Below are positions 1-7,844 of a stretch of DNA of 29,959 bases, one piece after another (position 1 is the first letter of the stretch; every line of letters starts with the position of its first letter). The notes beneath the pieces were generated by a model, which ran no database searches, had not been told where the DNA came from, and was given only the letters and a program-made list of their open reading frames with translations. Source of the stretch: UBA2428 sp002343545 (lineage in GTDB: Bacteria; Bdellovibrionota; UBA2428); contig CALFZE010000081.1 of assembly GCA_937952285.1 (NCBI GenBank), positions 1 to 29,959 of the forward strand, written 5' to 3'. The position numbers and the translations under genes were made by a program.

Positions 1-201
1 CGAGCCCTTAGAATGGGATGCGTACTGAAATCGCTTGAGGTCGATTTGGCCGGTCGCGGGATCGACCTCGACGCCTTCACGGCGAAGTCGTTGCCATTGT
101 CGTTCGAACGAAAGGCTCTCTAGCGGGAAGGCGATACGTCCGCGCGGTACCCTACGGATCGCCGCGATGATGGCTTTCGTGAGTGGTGAGAGATCCGCCA
201 T
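1..201 (-). CDS. Alkyltransferase-like (ATL/MGMT-type) protein with internal deletion, 3' end outside window
   Basis: The reading frame starts with ATG at 201, preceded by a good Shine-Dalgarno AAGGAG six bases upstream, and stays open to the window edge (67 codons). The N-terminus LTKAIIAAIRRVPRGRIA matches the start of ATL/MGMT C-terminal domains, which bind O6-alkylguanine in DNA. The next residues, FPLESLSFERQWQRLRREG followed by an ending like VDPATGQIDLKRF, match the last third of the same family. The middle segment, which normally carries the helix-turn-helix and the PCHR/PWHR active-site motif, is absent. The join falls where the family has two similar GR(V/I)(A/S) motifs, so an in-frame deletion is inferred. 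As it stands the protein should not flip or bind alkylated bases normally. It is divergent from the VOC gene, 50 bp away. Confidence 0.6.
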   Translation of the reverse strand, partial: MADLSPLTKAIIAAIRRVPRGRIAFPLESLSFERQWQRLRREGVEVDPATGQIDLKRFQYASHSKGS

Positions 202-251
202 CGAAGGCTCCTTGAGTTGAACGACCCTACGGAGAAGTTTAGGATCAAAGC

Positions 252-680
252 ATGGAAACGAACAGGCTCTATCGCGGCCGCTTAATCGATCACCTTCAGA
301 TCATCGTGCGGGATCTCGAAGCCAGCAAGAAATTCTACGCGGCCGTGCTGGGCGCGCTCGGGATCGAGATGGGTGGCGAGGGACCGGGATTCTTCTGGGC
401 CGACGAGCTTTTCGTCTCGACCGCGGACAGCCCGGCGGCCGGCGGTCAGCTCACGGGTCGCATGCACTTCGCCTTCCAGGCCGACGGCGAAGAGGAAGTT
501 CGTAAGTTTCACCGCGCGGGGATGGAAGTCGGCGCCAAAGACAACGGCGCGCCCGGAATGCGCAAGTATCACCCGGGTTACTACGCGGCGTACTTGATCG
601 ACCCGGACGGCAACAACGTCGAGGCCGTCTATCACGGTCCGGCCAATCGAAGCGCGGATTCGATCGAAATCACGTTCTGA
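252..680 (+). CDS. VOC family protein (glyoxalase/bleomycin-resistance fold)
   Basis: This 142-residue protein is a single vicinal-oxygen-chelate domain. It opens with the typical LIDHLQIIVRDLEASKKFY strand-helix and its possible metal-ligand His14. A second histidine lies in GRMHFAFQAD, and the end NNVEAVYHG gives the usual acidic ligand. Such cytosolic proteins include lyases, dioxygenases and resistance proteins, and the substrate cannot be read from sequence. The start ATG has TAGGA about nine bases upstream. The gene ends six bases before the stop of the convergent yjdM gene. Confidence 0.85.
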   Translation: METNRLYRGRLIDHLQIIVRDLEASKKFYAAVLGALGIEMGGEGPGFFWADELFVSTADSPAAGGQLTGRMHFAFQADGEEEVRKFHRAGMEVGAKDNGAPGMRKYHPGYYAAYLIDPDGNNVEAVYHGPANRSADSIEITF

Positions 681-686
681 GCGGGG

Positions 687-1037
687 CTACGCTTTGCGGA
701 CGAACTCGGACTTGAGATTCATTTGTCCGAATCCGTCGATCTTGCATGCGATGTTATGTCCATCGCCGCCGTCGACGAGGCGGATGCTTTTGACTTTGGT
801 TCCGATCTTCACGACGGAAGACGACCCTTTGACTTTGAGGTCCTTGATAACGGTCACGGTATCTCCGTCCTGAAGGACGTTGCCGTTCGCGTCGCGAACG
901 CTCGAGTCTTCGACCGCCGGGGTTTCGGCCTCGGCGATCGCACTCCATTCGTGCGCGCATTCCGGGCAAATCCAGAGCTCACGGTCCGGGTAGGCATGCT
1001 CAGAACGACATTTCGGACATTTCGGTAAGGAAGACAT
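687..1037 (-). CDS. yjdM: YjdM/PhnA family zinc-ribbon protein
   Basis: The start is placed at the ATG at 1037, giving 116 residues. An upstream in-frame Met at 1073 would lie inside glgA. The N-terminus MSSLPKCPKCRSEHAYPD with a later CPEC forms a zinc ribbon with two CxxC knuckles. The C-terminal part (DANGNVLQDGDTVTVIKDLKVKG and onward) is the SH3-like PhnA/YjdM domain, ending NLKSEFVRK. Despite the old PhnA name, the family is not established as a phosphonate hydrolase and its role is unclear. The ATG overlaps the TGA of glgA as TGATG, which suggests translational coupling. Confidence 0.88.
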   Translation of the reverse strand: MSSLPKCPKCRSEHAYPDRELWICPECAHEWSAIAEAETPAVEDSSVRDANGNVLQDGDTVTVIKDLKVKGSSSVVKIGTKVKSIRLVDGGDGHNIACKIDGFGQMNLKSEFVRKA

Positions 1038-2620
1038 CAGAGATCTAATACGGCCTTTAGGGCCGTTTTGCATCCGCTACCGCCGAAGCGCTTGAGCCGA
1101 GATTCTTCGGTGATCCGAAATACTTCTCGGTAACGCGGGATCTGGGCCTTCCAACTGTGGTCGACGCTGAGCGCGGCCCGAACCCGATCAGAATGGGCTT
1201 TGGGACGCTCGCGAAAATCTTTGGCGGCTTGGATGAGGGCCTCACCGACGTTCCTTTCGCTTTGGCGAACGTCGATCGAGTCCGAGTGGTCGTGGAAAGC
1301 AATGTCGTAGAGAAAACCCGTTTTTCCCTCGATCACGTAGTCCGGAAGGCCTCCCGTTCGAGAGAGCAGCGGGAGCGTGCCGTTGGCGAGAGCGAAGATT
1401 TGGTTCGTTCCGCTTGGTTCGTACCAGGCGGCGTTCACGAAGAAATCCGAGTATCGAGTCATCGGTATCTCGAGCTCCGCCGAGAAGGGTCGGTAGATGA
1501 AGCGTTGGGGAAAATCGGCCCGGACTCGCTCGATCGCTTCGACATAGCGGGCGTCGCCGTCGCCCATGACGACGATCTGCGCGTTTTTGTCGCTGTCGAG
1601 AAGCTTGCGCAGGGCGCCGGGCAGGTAGTCGTAGCCTTTTTGGTGGGCGAGACGCGAAGTTAGGCAAAACAGCGGTCGCTCGGAGTCGGCGTCGAGCCCA
1701 AGGAGGGTCTGAAGCTCAAGCTTGCCCGTGCGTTTGCCGTCCAGGCTCTCGGCCGAGAAATCCGTCGGCCGCCAGTTTGCGAGATCCGTACCGTTCAGAA
1801 TGGCGAGCAGGGGCTTGCGTTTGGACTCGGCTCGCAGGAATCCGTCGAGCCCGTGGCCGAAGCGCGGGGTTTGGATGTCGGCCAGGTATCCAGGCGAAAC
1901 GGTCAGGACGGCGTCGGCATCGTGGACGCCGGCCTTCATGAAGTTAAAGCGCCCGTGAAACTCGTAGGGAGACCCGGGATACTTTTCGGAGTCCCGGAAG
2001 AGTGGGCCGAAAGCCGAAAAATCGGTGAGCCCCTGATAGCCGAGGTTACTGATCGTGAAGAGAATCTTGACGTCGGAACCGCCTTCTCGCGCGAAGCGAC
2101 CAAAGAGCCCCGCGTGCCAATCATGGGTATTGACCAGCGTATAGTCACGTCCTTTGGCAAATTCGGCCGCGGCTTGGTTGAAGGCGGCGAAGGCTTTCCC
2201 TTCGGATGAATAGTTCGTGTAGCGGGTTGGCGTGCCCGGTGGTGGTGCGTTCTCGAAGAGTTCTGGATGGGAGAGGGGCTTAAGTAGGTAAGTCCGCGTT
2301 CCCGTGCGTGGGTTCGTCGTTGAGAAAAGGCCAAAGCGAAAACTCTCCGCTCCTTCGCCTTGCCCCCAACGGAAAGAATATCGGATCTTCTCGTCTTTGA
2401 TGCCTTTGAGCGTGGAATCCAGCGTCGAGTAGTAAGGCATGACGACTTCGACGCTTTCCCCGGCTTCGTTCAAGGCGCGAGCGAGACTGGAAGTCGTGTG
2501 CCCGAGTCCTCCGGTGTTGAAGACGCCGCTTTGCTCGGCGGTCACGAAGAGGATGCGCTCTTGGGCGAAGGCAGGAGGGAAGAAGCAAGTTGCGGTTAAA
2601 AGAAAAGCAAGCCGGGTCAT
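1037..2620 (-). CDS. Glycogen/starch synthase-like GT5 glycosyltransferase with signal peptide
   Basis: The protein has 527 residues. Residues 1-19 look like a Sec signal peptide: Arg3, a hydrophobic run, then AFA before Gln20. A full GT5 synthase follows, with HDWHAGL in the N-terminal Rossmann domain, SRLAHQKGYDYL carrying the Arg and Lys of the nucleotide-sugar site, and YEPSGTNQ with the conserved Glu, then SRTGGLPDYV. The usual KTGGLGD near the N-terminus is NTGGLGH, so the conserved Lys (family ADP-glucose contact) is Asn35. Known GlgA enzymes extend alpha-1,4-glucan from ADP-glucose in the cytoplasm, so an exported version is odd. A stop codon lies two codons upstream, so this ATG is the only standard start, yet AGGAG abuts it with no spacer. 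The last ~20 residues look unconserved. A minus-strand operon with yjdM downstream is likely. Confidence 0.85.
   Translation of the reverse strand: MTRLAFLLTATCFFPPAFAQERILFVTAEQSGVFNTGGLGHTTSSLARALNEAGESVEVVMPYYSTLDSTLKGIKDEKIRYSFRWGQGEGAESFRFGLFSTTNPRTGTRTYLLKPLSHPELFENAPPPGTPTRYTNYSSEGKAFAAFNQAAAEFAKGRDYTLVNTHDWHAGLFGRFAREGGSDVKILFTISNLGYQGLTDFSAFGPLFRDSEKYPGSPYEFHGRFNFMKAGVHDADAVLTVSPGYLADIQTPRFGHGLDGFLRAESKRKPLLAILNGTDLANWRPTDFSAESLDGKRTGKLELQTLLGLDADSERPLFCLTSRLAHQKGYDYLPGALRKLLDSDKNAQIVVMGDGDARYVEAIERVRADFPQRFIYRPFSAELEIPMTRYSDFFVNAAWYEPSGTNQIFALANGTLPLLSRTGGLPDYVIEGKTGFLYDIAFHDHSDSIDVRQSERNVGEALIQAAKDFRERPKAHSDRVRAALSVDHSWKAQIPRYREVFRITEESRLKRFGGSGCKTALKAVLDL
1050..1066. terminator. 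Hairpin at the glgA 3' end, terminator-like
   Basis: A perfect 6-bp stem (ACGGCC / GGCCGT) with a 5-base loop covers the last codons of glgA. In the plus direction it is followed by TTTTG, like a weak intrinsic terminator for readthrough from the VOC gene side. In the minus direction it has no U-tract and could only modulate the glgA-yjdM transcript. Confidence 0.3.
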
Positions 2621-2680
2621 CTCCTAAGGATGGCACGACTTGGCCTTTCGCGGGCGTCAGTAAAGTCGACTAAGGGAGCT

Positions 2681-3046
2681 TTACGACGGACTGAACTGGC
2701 GGCTGCCGCCGTTATCGCCAAAGCTCCGCGAGACGTTCATTTGAAGGCTGAACTTCCTTCCGGCTTTGAGATCCTTGGGGTTGGTGCCAAGGCGAGTGAG
2801 CGAGATACGAATGCGCCCCGAATTGATCTCGAAAGCTTGACGGGGAACTTCTCCCGCGAAACGGGATGGCAGAGCCTCGAAAGCAGTCAACGATTCTGCC
2901 TGGGGGCTTCCAGCGTCGTAACCGAGGTGCACAAGGCGGAGAAAGAAAGGGCAGAGAATCCCACGATACAGATTCGTGCGCTGAACGGAAACACGAAAAA
3001 GCGAAGGCCAAGTTAGCCAGGGTGGGCAAGATCGGCCACCCGGCAA
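2681..3046 (-). CDS. Hypothetical small ORF between mutM and glgA (frame uncertain)
   Basis: The 450-bp gap between glgA and mutM has overlapping open frames on both strands and no recognised family. The minus-strand frame ending at 2681 is preferred because its second half reads like protein (for example INSGRIRISLTRLGTNPKDL, then SLQMNVSRSFGDN) and it is collinear with its neighbours. The stated start is a TTG with no evident Shine-Dalgarno, and the first ~40 residues look non-coding. A later GTG, or a frameshifted longer ancestor, is possible. No signal peptide, motif or membrane segment can be assigned with confidence. The plus-strand ORF at 2630-3016 is a weaker alternative. Confidence 0.35.
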   Translation of the reverse strand: MPGGRSCPPWLTWPSLFRVSVQRTNLYRGILCPFFLRLVHLGYDAGSPQAESLTAFEALPSRFAGEVPRQAFEINSGRIRISLTRLGTNPKDLKAGRKFSLQMNVSRSFGDNGGSRQFSPS

Positions 3047-3073
3047 TATCGAGCCGCGGCTTCGATCTTCACA

Positions 3074-3937
3074 CTACTTCTGGAGGGCGGGTACCCAGGC
3101 GGTGGTTCGGCCTCCGATCGTATCGTGCTGAATCTGGAAGCCGCGCGAAGTATAGGCCTCCGCCGGTTTCCCCCAACGATCGTGGAAGAGCCAGCTCTTC
3201 GGAAAACGCTCGTAGTCGGCGTTCACGTCGACCGCTTTTCGGATGATGCCGAGGGTGCGCGTGCGGAGACGCTTGATCTCGGTCGGGCTCAAAGACCTCG
3301 CCGACCGATGCGGAGAGATGCGAGCCTGGAAGAGTATTTCGTCGGCGATCCAGTTTCCGACGCCGGCGAATACGCTTTGGTCCAAGAGAACCGACTTGAT
3401 CGGCGACCGCTTGGATCGCAGCGTTTCCCGAAGCTTCGAGACCGAAGGGAACTCTTCGAGCGGGTCGGGGCCGAGCGACGAGATCGGCGCTTCGCTCACG
3501 GGGTCTTTGGCAAGACGGATACGCCCGAAACGTCGAGGGTCCGTCATGGCGATATCGGTCCCGTCTTCCGCCTTAAGTAGAAGGCGGCAGAAGCGCGGAA
3601 GCTCCGACGTGTCCTGCGGCAGGTTACGTTCGGACCACAACTTGACGCCTCCCCAGCTCTTGCCGAAGCCGCTTTCGCCTCGAACTTCGATGTTTCCGGA
3701 CATCCCCAGGTGAAAAACCGGCCAGGGACGCCGATCGAGCTCGAGCCAGAAGTATTTTCCCCGTCGTCCGCTGCCGGTCACCGTCGCTCCCAAGAGCGCC
3801 TTACGCACGAGTTGGGGACTTTCGCGGTCGAAGGCGATGCGATCATTCCGGTCGACGACGACTTGGGCGATCCGCTTTCCGCGAAGGGAAGTGTGCATCT
3901 GTCGTCGGGCCGTTTCGACTTCCGGGAGTTCAGGCAT
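3074..3937 (-). CDS. mutM: Formamidopyrimidine-DNA glycosylase (Fpg/Nei family), zincless-finger type
   Basis: This 287-residue protein is a DNA glycosylase/AP lyase that removes oxidised purines. It starts with MPELPEVETARR, giving the catalytic Pro2 and Glu3. Lys61 lies in the conserved GRRGKYFWLEL. The H2TH region is present (LLDQSVFAGVGNWIADEIL, then ISPHRSA). The C-terminal finger, normally four-Cys zinc-binding, reads SRGFQIQHDTIGGRTTAWVP: the IGGRTT hairpin with its DNA-contacting Arg is kept, but all zinc-ligand cysteines are gone. Such zincless fingers are known from NEIL1 and some plant and bacterial Fpg proteins, so activity is probably retained. It is the first gene of the minus-strand group and divergent from the FAD enzyme. 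Confidence 0.93.
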   Translation of the reverse strand: MPELPEVETARRQMHTSLRGKRIAQVVVDRNDRIAFDRESPQLVRKALLGATVTGSGRRGKYFWLELDRRPWPVFHLGMSGNIEVRGESGFGKSWGGVKLWSERNLPQDTSELPRFCRLLLKAEDGTDIAMTDPRRFGRIRLAKDPVSEAPISSLGPDPLEEFPSVSKLRETLRSKRSPIKSVLLDQSVFAGVGNWIADEILFQARISPHRSARSLSPTEIKRLRTRTLGIIRKAVDVNADYERFPKSWLFHDRWGKPAEAYTSRGFQIQHDTIGGRTTAWVPALQK

Positions 3938-4032
3938 CTCGAAAAGATAGGGAAGGCTCGCATCGAGATCAAATCGATTTCCGTTCGACGTGAACCGAGC
4001 GTGCGTCGCAAAGTCGGACTATGCTCCGGGAC

Positions 4033-5244
4033 ATGGATCTTATCTCTCGCGATGCTTTTTGGCGGATCGATCATGGTTCCTTGGATCATCGACCGACTTT
4101 GCATCGTGACCTCCGCTGCGATGTCGTCGTCGTGGGCGGCGGCATTTCGGGCGCCATGATTGCCCATGAGCTCGTCAAACAAGGGCACGATACCGTACTG
4201 CTCGAGCGCTTCGACGTCGGATCGGGGAGCACGAGCGGCAGCACGGCCCTTATTCAGTACGAAACGGATCTCAGTTTGACGGACCTCGCGGAGAAGCACG
4301 GCGTGGACTTCGCGGGTCGCGTCTATCGGTCGACCTACGCCGCGCTCGACGTCGTTCGGGACTACGCGCGAGAGGTTGGCCACGGGCCGTGCGTCCCACG
4401 CGAGAGCTATTACCTCGCATCCCGTCCCGAAGACGCCCAGGCTTTCGAGGCCGAGGTAGCGCTCAGGAGACGCTTCGGCGTCGCTTCCACCGTGATCGAT
4501 GCGGCGGAGATCGAGCGACGCTTTCCGTTTCGGCGTGCGGGCGCGATCTTATCGAACGCGCTCGAATTGGACCCTTACCGAATGACCGGGGACCTTCTCC
4601 GCCACGCTTCAAATGCGGGCTTAAGAATTTTCGATCGCACGAATGTCGTCGCCTTCGACGACACGGGTGCCGACGCGCTCGAAGTAACGACGGCCGCCGG
4701 TCATCGGATCCGCTGCCGCCGCCTCGTATTCGCGATCGGTTACGAAGCGGCGGCTTACCTGCCGGAAAACTTGGTGCAGTTGCATAGCTCCTACGCTCTC
4801 GTCAGCAAGCCGATGGAGTCGTGGGAGGGTTGGCACGGCCGAGCTCTGCTATGGGAGACCGCGCGTCCCTACCTTTATCTCCGTACGACGGCGGACGGTC
4901 GTGCCCTCATCGGCGGACTCGACGACGTTTCGCCGAACGCGGAGCTGCGGGATGCCCGGATCCCCGCGAAGGCGAAGGAACTCGAAGCTCGCTTCCGATC
5001 TTTCTTCCCGAATCTCTCTTTCGATCCCGCCTACGCTTGGGGGGGCACTTTCGGCGAGAGCCCCGATTCGCTGCCTTACCTCGGATCGGTGCCGCGCTAC
5101 CGCCGGGTCTTTTTTGCTTGCGGCTTCGGTGGGAACGGAATCACCTTCAGCGCGATCGCGGCCCGTCTCTTTGCCGATCTGATCGCGGGGCGTCCAAACG
5201 AAGCGAGCGGGTTCTTCGGGTTCGAGCGCGTGAAGAGAGATTGA
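4033..5244 (+). CDS. FAD-dependent oxidoreductase, DAO (glycine/D-amino acid oxidase) family
   Basis: The protein has about 403 residues. An N-terminal dinucleotide fold (CDVVVVGGGISGAMIAHEL) is followed by the acidic ribose contact in LLERFDVGSGSTSGSTALIQ. The C-terminal FAD motif is AWGGTFGESPDSLPYLGSVP, then FACGFGGNGITFSAIAA. This is the DadA/SoxB-like pattern of enzymes that oxidise amines or amino acids. Substrate is unknown, and no signal peptide or membrane segment was seen, so a cytosolic location is likely. An ATG twelve bases upstream (4021) is also possible. The next gene begins within two to three bases of the stop, suggesting one transcript. Confidence 0.87.
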   Translation: MDLISRDAFWRIDHGSLDHRPTLHRDLRCDVVVVGGGISGAMIAHELVKQGHDTVLLERFDVGSGSTSGSTALIQYETDLSLTDLAEKHGVDFAGRVYRSTYAALDVVRDYAREVGHGPCVPRESYYLASRPEDAQAFEAEVALRRRFGVASTVIDAAEIERRFPFRRAGAILSNALELDPYRMTGDLLRHASNAGLRIFDRTNVVAFDDTGADALEVTTAAGHRIRCRRLVFAIGYEAAAYLPENLVQLHSSYALVSKPMESWEGWHGRALLWETARPYLYLRTTADGRALIGGLDDVSPNAELRDARIPAKAKELEARFRSFFPNLSFDPAYAWGGTFGESPDSLPYLGSVPRYRRVFFACGFGGNGITFSAIAARLFADLIAGRPNEASGFFGFERVKRD

Positions 5245-5246
5245 TT

Positions 5247-6710
5247 TTGAGCATCTTAGGAAAACTTCGATGCTTGGGGCCGTGGCTGGCCTTGGCCCTC
5301 CTCGCCTTGTTTCGGGTTTTCCTGGACAAAGACGCCGGTCTTCCTTCGGTTGATTCCGACTACGGTGTCCACTTGGCGCTTGCTTTCAAAATGCGCGAAC
5401 TTGACGTGTTTCCCCCGCCTTACCGGGGAATGCTCTTATCGCACACCTTGGCAGCCTTGCTGTCACTTCTGATGGATGGCCCGAAGGCTTGGCTGCTTCT
5501 ACGAGATTTTTCGGTTCTGGGCACCGCCGCCGGCATCGGCTACTCGGCCCATGTCCTGGGTCGGCCCGGCCGCGGTTTCATCGCTTCGTCGCTTTTCTTC
5601 GTGCTGGGTCTTTTTTACGCGGGATCGATGACGGAGAAAGGCTTTCTGCCGCAGCTCGTAGCTTGGCCGTTCTACGCTTGGGCTTTGGCTTTCGCCATCG
5701 CGGATCGAATCCATGCTAAGGCGCGTCCTCTTCGAACGACGCTTTTCTTCGCGCTGGGAATCCTCTGCTATCCCGATCAAGCGATATGGGTCGGACCTGC
5801 CCTCGCGGTCCTCGCGCGGAACCGTTTTGCGTTGCTCGCCGCCCTCTCGGTTTCGTTGGTCCTGCTGTTCTCGCAAGCGCGTCTGACCCACTTGCACGGC
5901 CAAGTGAGCTTCCCTGGCGCGTCGTGGATTCAGATCGTGATCTCGGTTTCGTTTTTGCTCGCGGCCGTATGGAACGCGCGCGAACTCGGGCACTTTTGGT
6001 TGGCTTTGGCCGCGGCCTATGTCGTCGCGGTGGTGGCGGTGGCGGCGACTTCCTACGTCGTGAACTCCCAAGTCGAGTTTCCTTTGCCGAGGATATCTTA
6101 CTACGCGAGAAAAAATCTCTACGCTTTTGCGATGATCGCGCCGTTCTTGATTCTGGGCATCGCCGAAGCGAGGTGGGCTCGTTGGATGGCGCTTTTCGCG
6201 GGGCTTCCCGTGGCTTTGAACTTCACGCTTCTTCTGCCGGTTTCGTGGCGGCAGATTCCTTCGCTCTACGTCTTGCCACGCTCGAGCGACTTCTCGGCCG
6301 AAGACGAAACTTGCGCGGACGAGCTCAAGCGACGCGCGCGCGCGGAATCCTGCGATCGCTACTTCGTGCTGCCGGGCAGCGCTCGGCGAGGAGCGGATCG
6401 AGAAGCCCACGCCGGAGCGATTATTCGATCCTACGCCTACAACGCGCTTTCGGGCGTCATCAAAGGCGACATGACGGTTCGTGATCTACCGCTGGGAGCT
6501 TGGCGCTTCGGGGAACTGCAGTCGGAGCTCGAGGCGCGGTTCGGGAGTCTGTCGCCGACGGAGAGACTGGCCGAGATCGAACGTGTCTTTGATCCCGCGC
6601 GGGCCTACCGTTGTTTCTTTTACCCGCTGGCTTGGGGAAAGGAAAAGACACCGTCCGTCGCGGCCTGCGACGGGAATCGCTCGCCCTTTCTCTTGAACGT
6701 TCGTCGCTAG
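5247..6710 (+). CDS. Polytopic membrane protein, possibly GT-C-like
   Basis: This protein of about 487 residues has roughly ten hydrophobic segments across residues 10-350, followed by a soluble C-terminal part of about 130 residues with several cysteines. The first extracytoplasmic loop holds an acidic motif (SVDSDYGVH) followed by PPPYRGMLLSHTLAALLSLL. This arrangement recalls GT-C glycosyltransferases, where acidic residues in the first loop are catalytic, but homology is not demonstrated. The start is a TTG at 5247, with another in-frame TTG at 5241 and GAAGAGAG upstream; no ATG fits. The frame is open far upstream inside the FAD gene, but that part is only a shadow. It probably shares an operon with the FAD enzyme. 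Confidence 0.75.
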   Translation: MSILGKLRCLGPWLALALLALFRVFLDKDAGLPSVDSDYGVHLALAFKMRELDVFPPPYRGMLLSHTLAALLSLLMDGPKAWLLLRDFSVLGTAAGIGYSAHVLGRPGRGFIASSLFFVLGLFYAGSMTEKGFLPQLVAWPFYAWALAFAIADRIHAKARPLRTTLFFALGILCYPDQAIWVGPALAVLARNRFALLAALSVSLVLLFSQARLTHLHGQVSFPGASWIQIVISVSFLLAAVWNARELGHFWLALAAAYVVAVVAVAATSYVVNSQVEFPLPRISYYARKNLYAFAMIAPFLILGIAEARWARWMALFAGLPVALNFTLLLPVSWRQIPSLYVLPRSSDFSAEDETCADELKRRARAESCDRYFVLPGSARRGADREAHAGAIIRSYAYNALSGVIKGDMTVRDLPLGAWRFGELQSELEARFGSLSPTERLAEIERVFDPARAYRCFFYPLAWGKEKTPSVAACDGNRSPFLLNVRR

Positions 6711-6764
6711 ACGTCACAATTCTGCCTCCCGAGCGCGTTCCTTCCGGGCTATTCTGGAACGGCT

Positions 6765-7844
6765 TTGGCGACCGTAGTCTCGGCTTCATCGATAGTCCTT
6801 GCGCTCAGCCTCACGATGAATTTCGTTCGGGCGGATTCTCTCTGCCTCGACCCGCTCCGTGCGGTCCTCGGCGGCGCGACGGACCTCATCCCGGCGACCC
6901 GCGAAGCGATGGATCCTTACTTTCGCTACTCCGCCGCCGAGCTTTCGACGGCCCGGGCGAAAGTCGACATGGATCGCGTACGCGGATCGCTCTTCGTCAT
7001 CCCGCAGAACGACGGCGAGGCCTTACGCATCCAGCAAGTGCTCGCGGCCGTCGACGCTCCTCACGTCCTGAAGGCGGATGCCAATAGCCGCGCCGGAGTC
7101 GGGTTAGCCGACTTTCCGAAAGAGCTTCCGGCCGGAATCCGCGAAGTCGTGCTGGTGGAGAATCCCGGTCCGGAGCTCGAAACGCACATCCGTTCGCTCG
7201 GGCTTGAAGTACGGATCATCGATCACCACGTCTGGGGCGATCTCGATCGCTACAACGCTCTCAGTTCGCTCGAACAGCTGATGGATCTCATCGGCTGGAC
7301 GCCGACTCGCGTCGATCGAGCCATCGCCTTGAACGATCGAAGCTTCGTCGGGGGTATGCGGGCCGCGGGTTACTCGGACGAGGAAATGCGACTCGTCCGG
7401 ATCTTCGATCTCCAGGCCCAGGGGAACTACGTCGGTCGCCTGAGGGGCGAGATCGAGGCCGTGCAGAAGTTGCTTCCTCGTCTCGAAAGGGTGGCGAATC
7501 ACGTGGTGTTCGACGGGACGGCGGAGCATTTGCCGAACCCCGGCCTGCTCTTCCAAGAAATCGCTTTGAATCCCGAGACCGCCAACATGGGCCTCGTGGA
7601 CTTCGGGTCCGGCCACATCAAGATCTCGTCGAAGATCGACGTCGTGAAAAAGTTCCGTGATTTTCCATGGTCGGACTTCGGGTACCCTCCCGGGGCGATC
7701 CGAACGACCCAAGGCGGAGACGAACAGGGATCGATGTACATCTACTTCGGCGTGTTGAAGAAACCCGAGGGCGGCGACCGAAAGATCCCGTCGGCCGTGC
7801 GTGATCGCGTCCTCGCCATGATCCGCGGGGAAGCCGCGCCCTAG
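6765..7844 (+). CDS. Exported DHH-like phosphoesterase-type protein
   Basis: The 359-residue reading begins at TTG; no ATG or GTG lies between the preceding in-frame stop and this codon. The first ~23 residues form a hydrophobic signal-like segment ending FVRADS, though without the usual basic N-region. The body reads like a DHH-superfamily protein: REVVLVENPG, then VRIIDHHVWGDLDRYNALSS with Asp153-His154-His155, then AIALNDRSF around Asp191. DHH proteins use such residues to bind Mn2+ and cleave phosphodiester or pyrophosphate bonds (RecJ, PDE, pyrophosphatases), and nearly all act in the cytoplasm. The C-terminus (MGLVDFGSGHIKISSKIDV) could be a substrate domain. If the true start were ATG 6816, no signal would remain. 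Its stop shares CTAG with the convergent gene. Confidence 0.7.
   Translation: MATVVSASSIVLALSLTMNFVRADSLCLDPLRAVLGGATDLIPATREAMDPYFRYSAAELSTARAKVDMDRVRGSLFVIPQNDGEALRIQQVLAAVDAPHVLKADANSRAGVGLADFPKELPAGIREVVLVENPGPELETHIRSLGLEVRIIDHHVWGDLDRYNALSSLEQLMDLIGWTPTRVDRAIALNDRSFVGGMRAAGYSDEEMRLVRIFDLQAQGNYVGRLRGEIEAVQKLLPRLERVANHVVFDGTAEHLPNPGLLFQEIALNPETANMGLVDFGSGHIKISSKIDVVKKFRDFPWSDFGYPPGAIRTTQGGDEQGSMYIYFGVLKKPEGGDRKIPSAVRDRVLAMIRGEAAP

Noticed and set aside
4821..5246. Long upstream extension of the frame that encodes the 5247-6710 membrane protein
   Set aside because: It lies inside the FAD-oxidase gene in another frame and is rich in Arg/Ser/Pro as shadow frames are; the membrane protein starts at TTG 5247.
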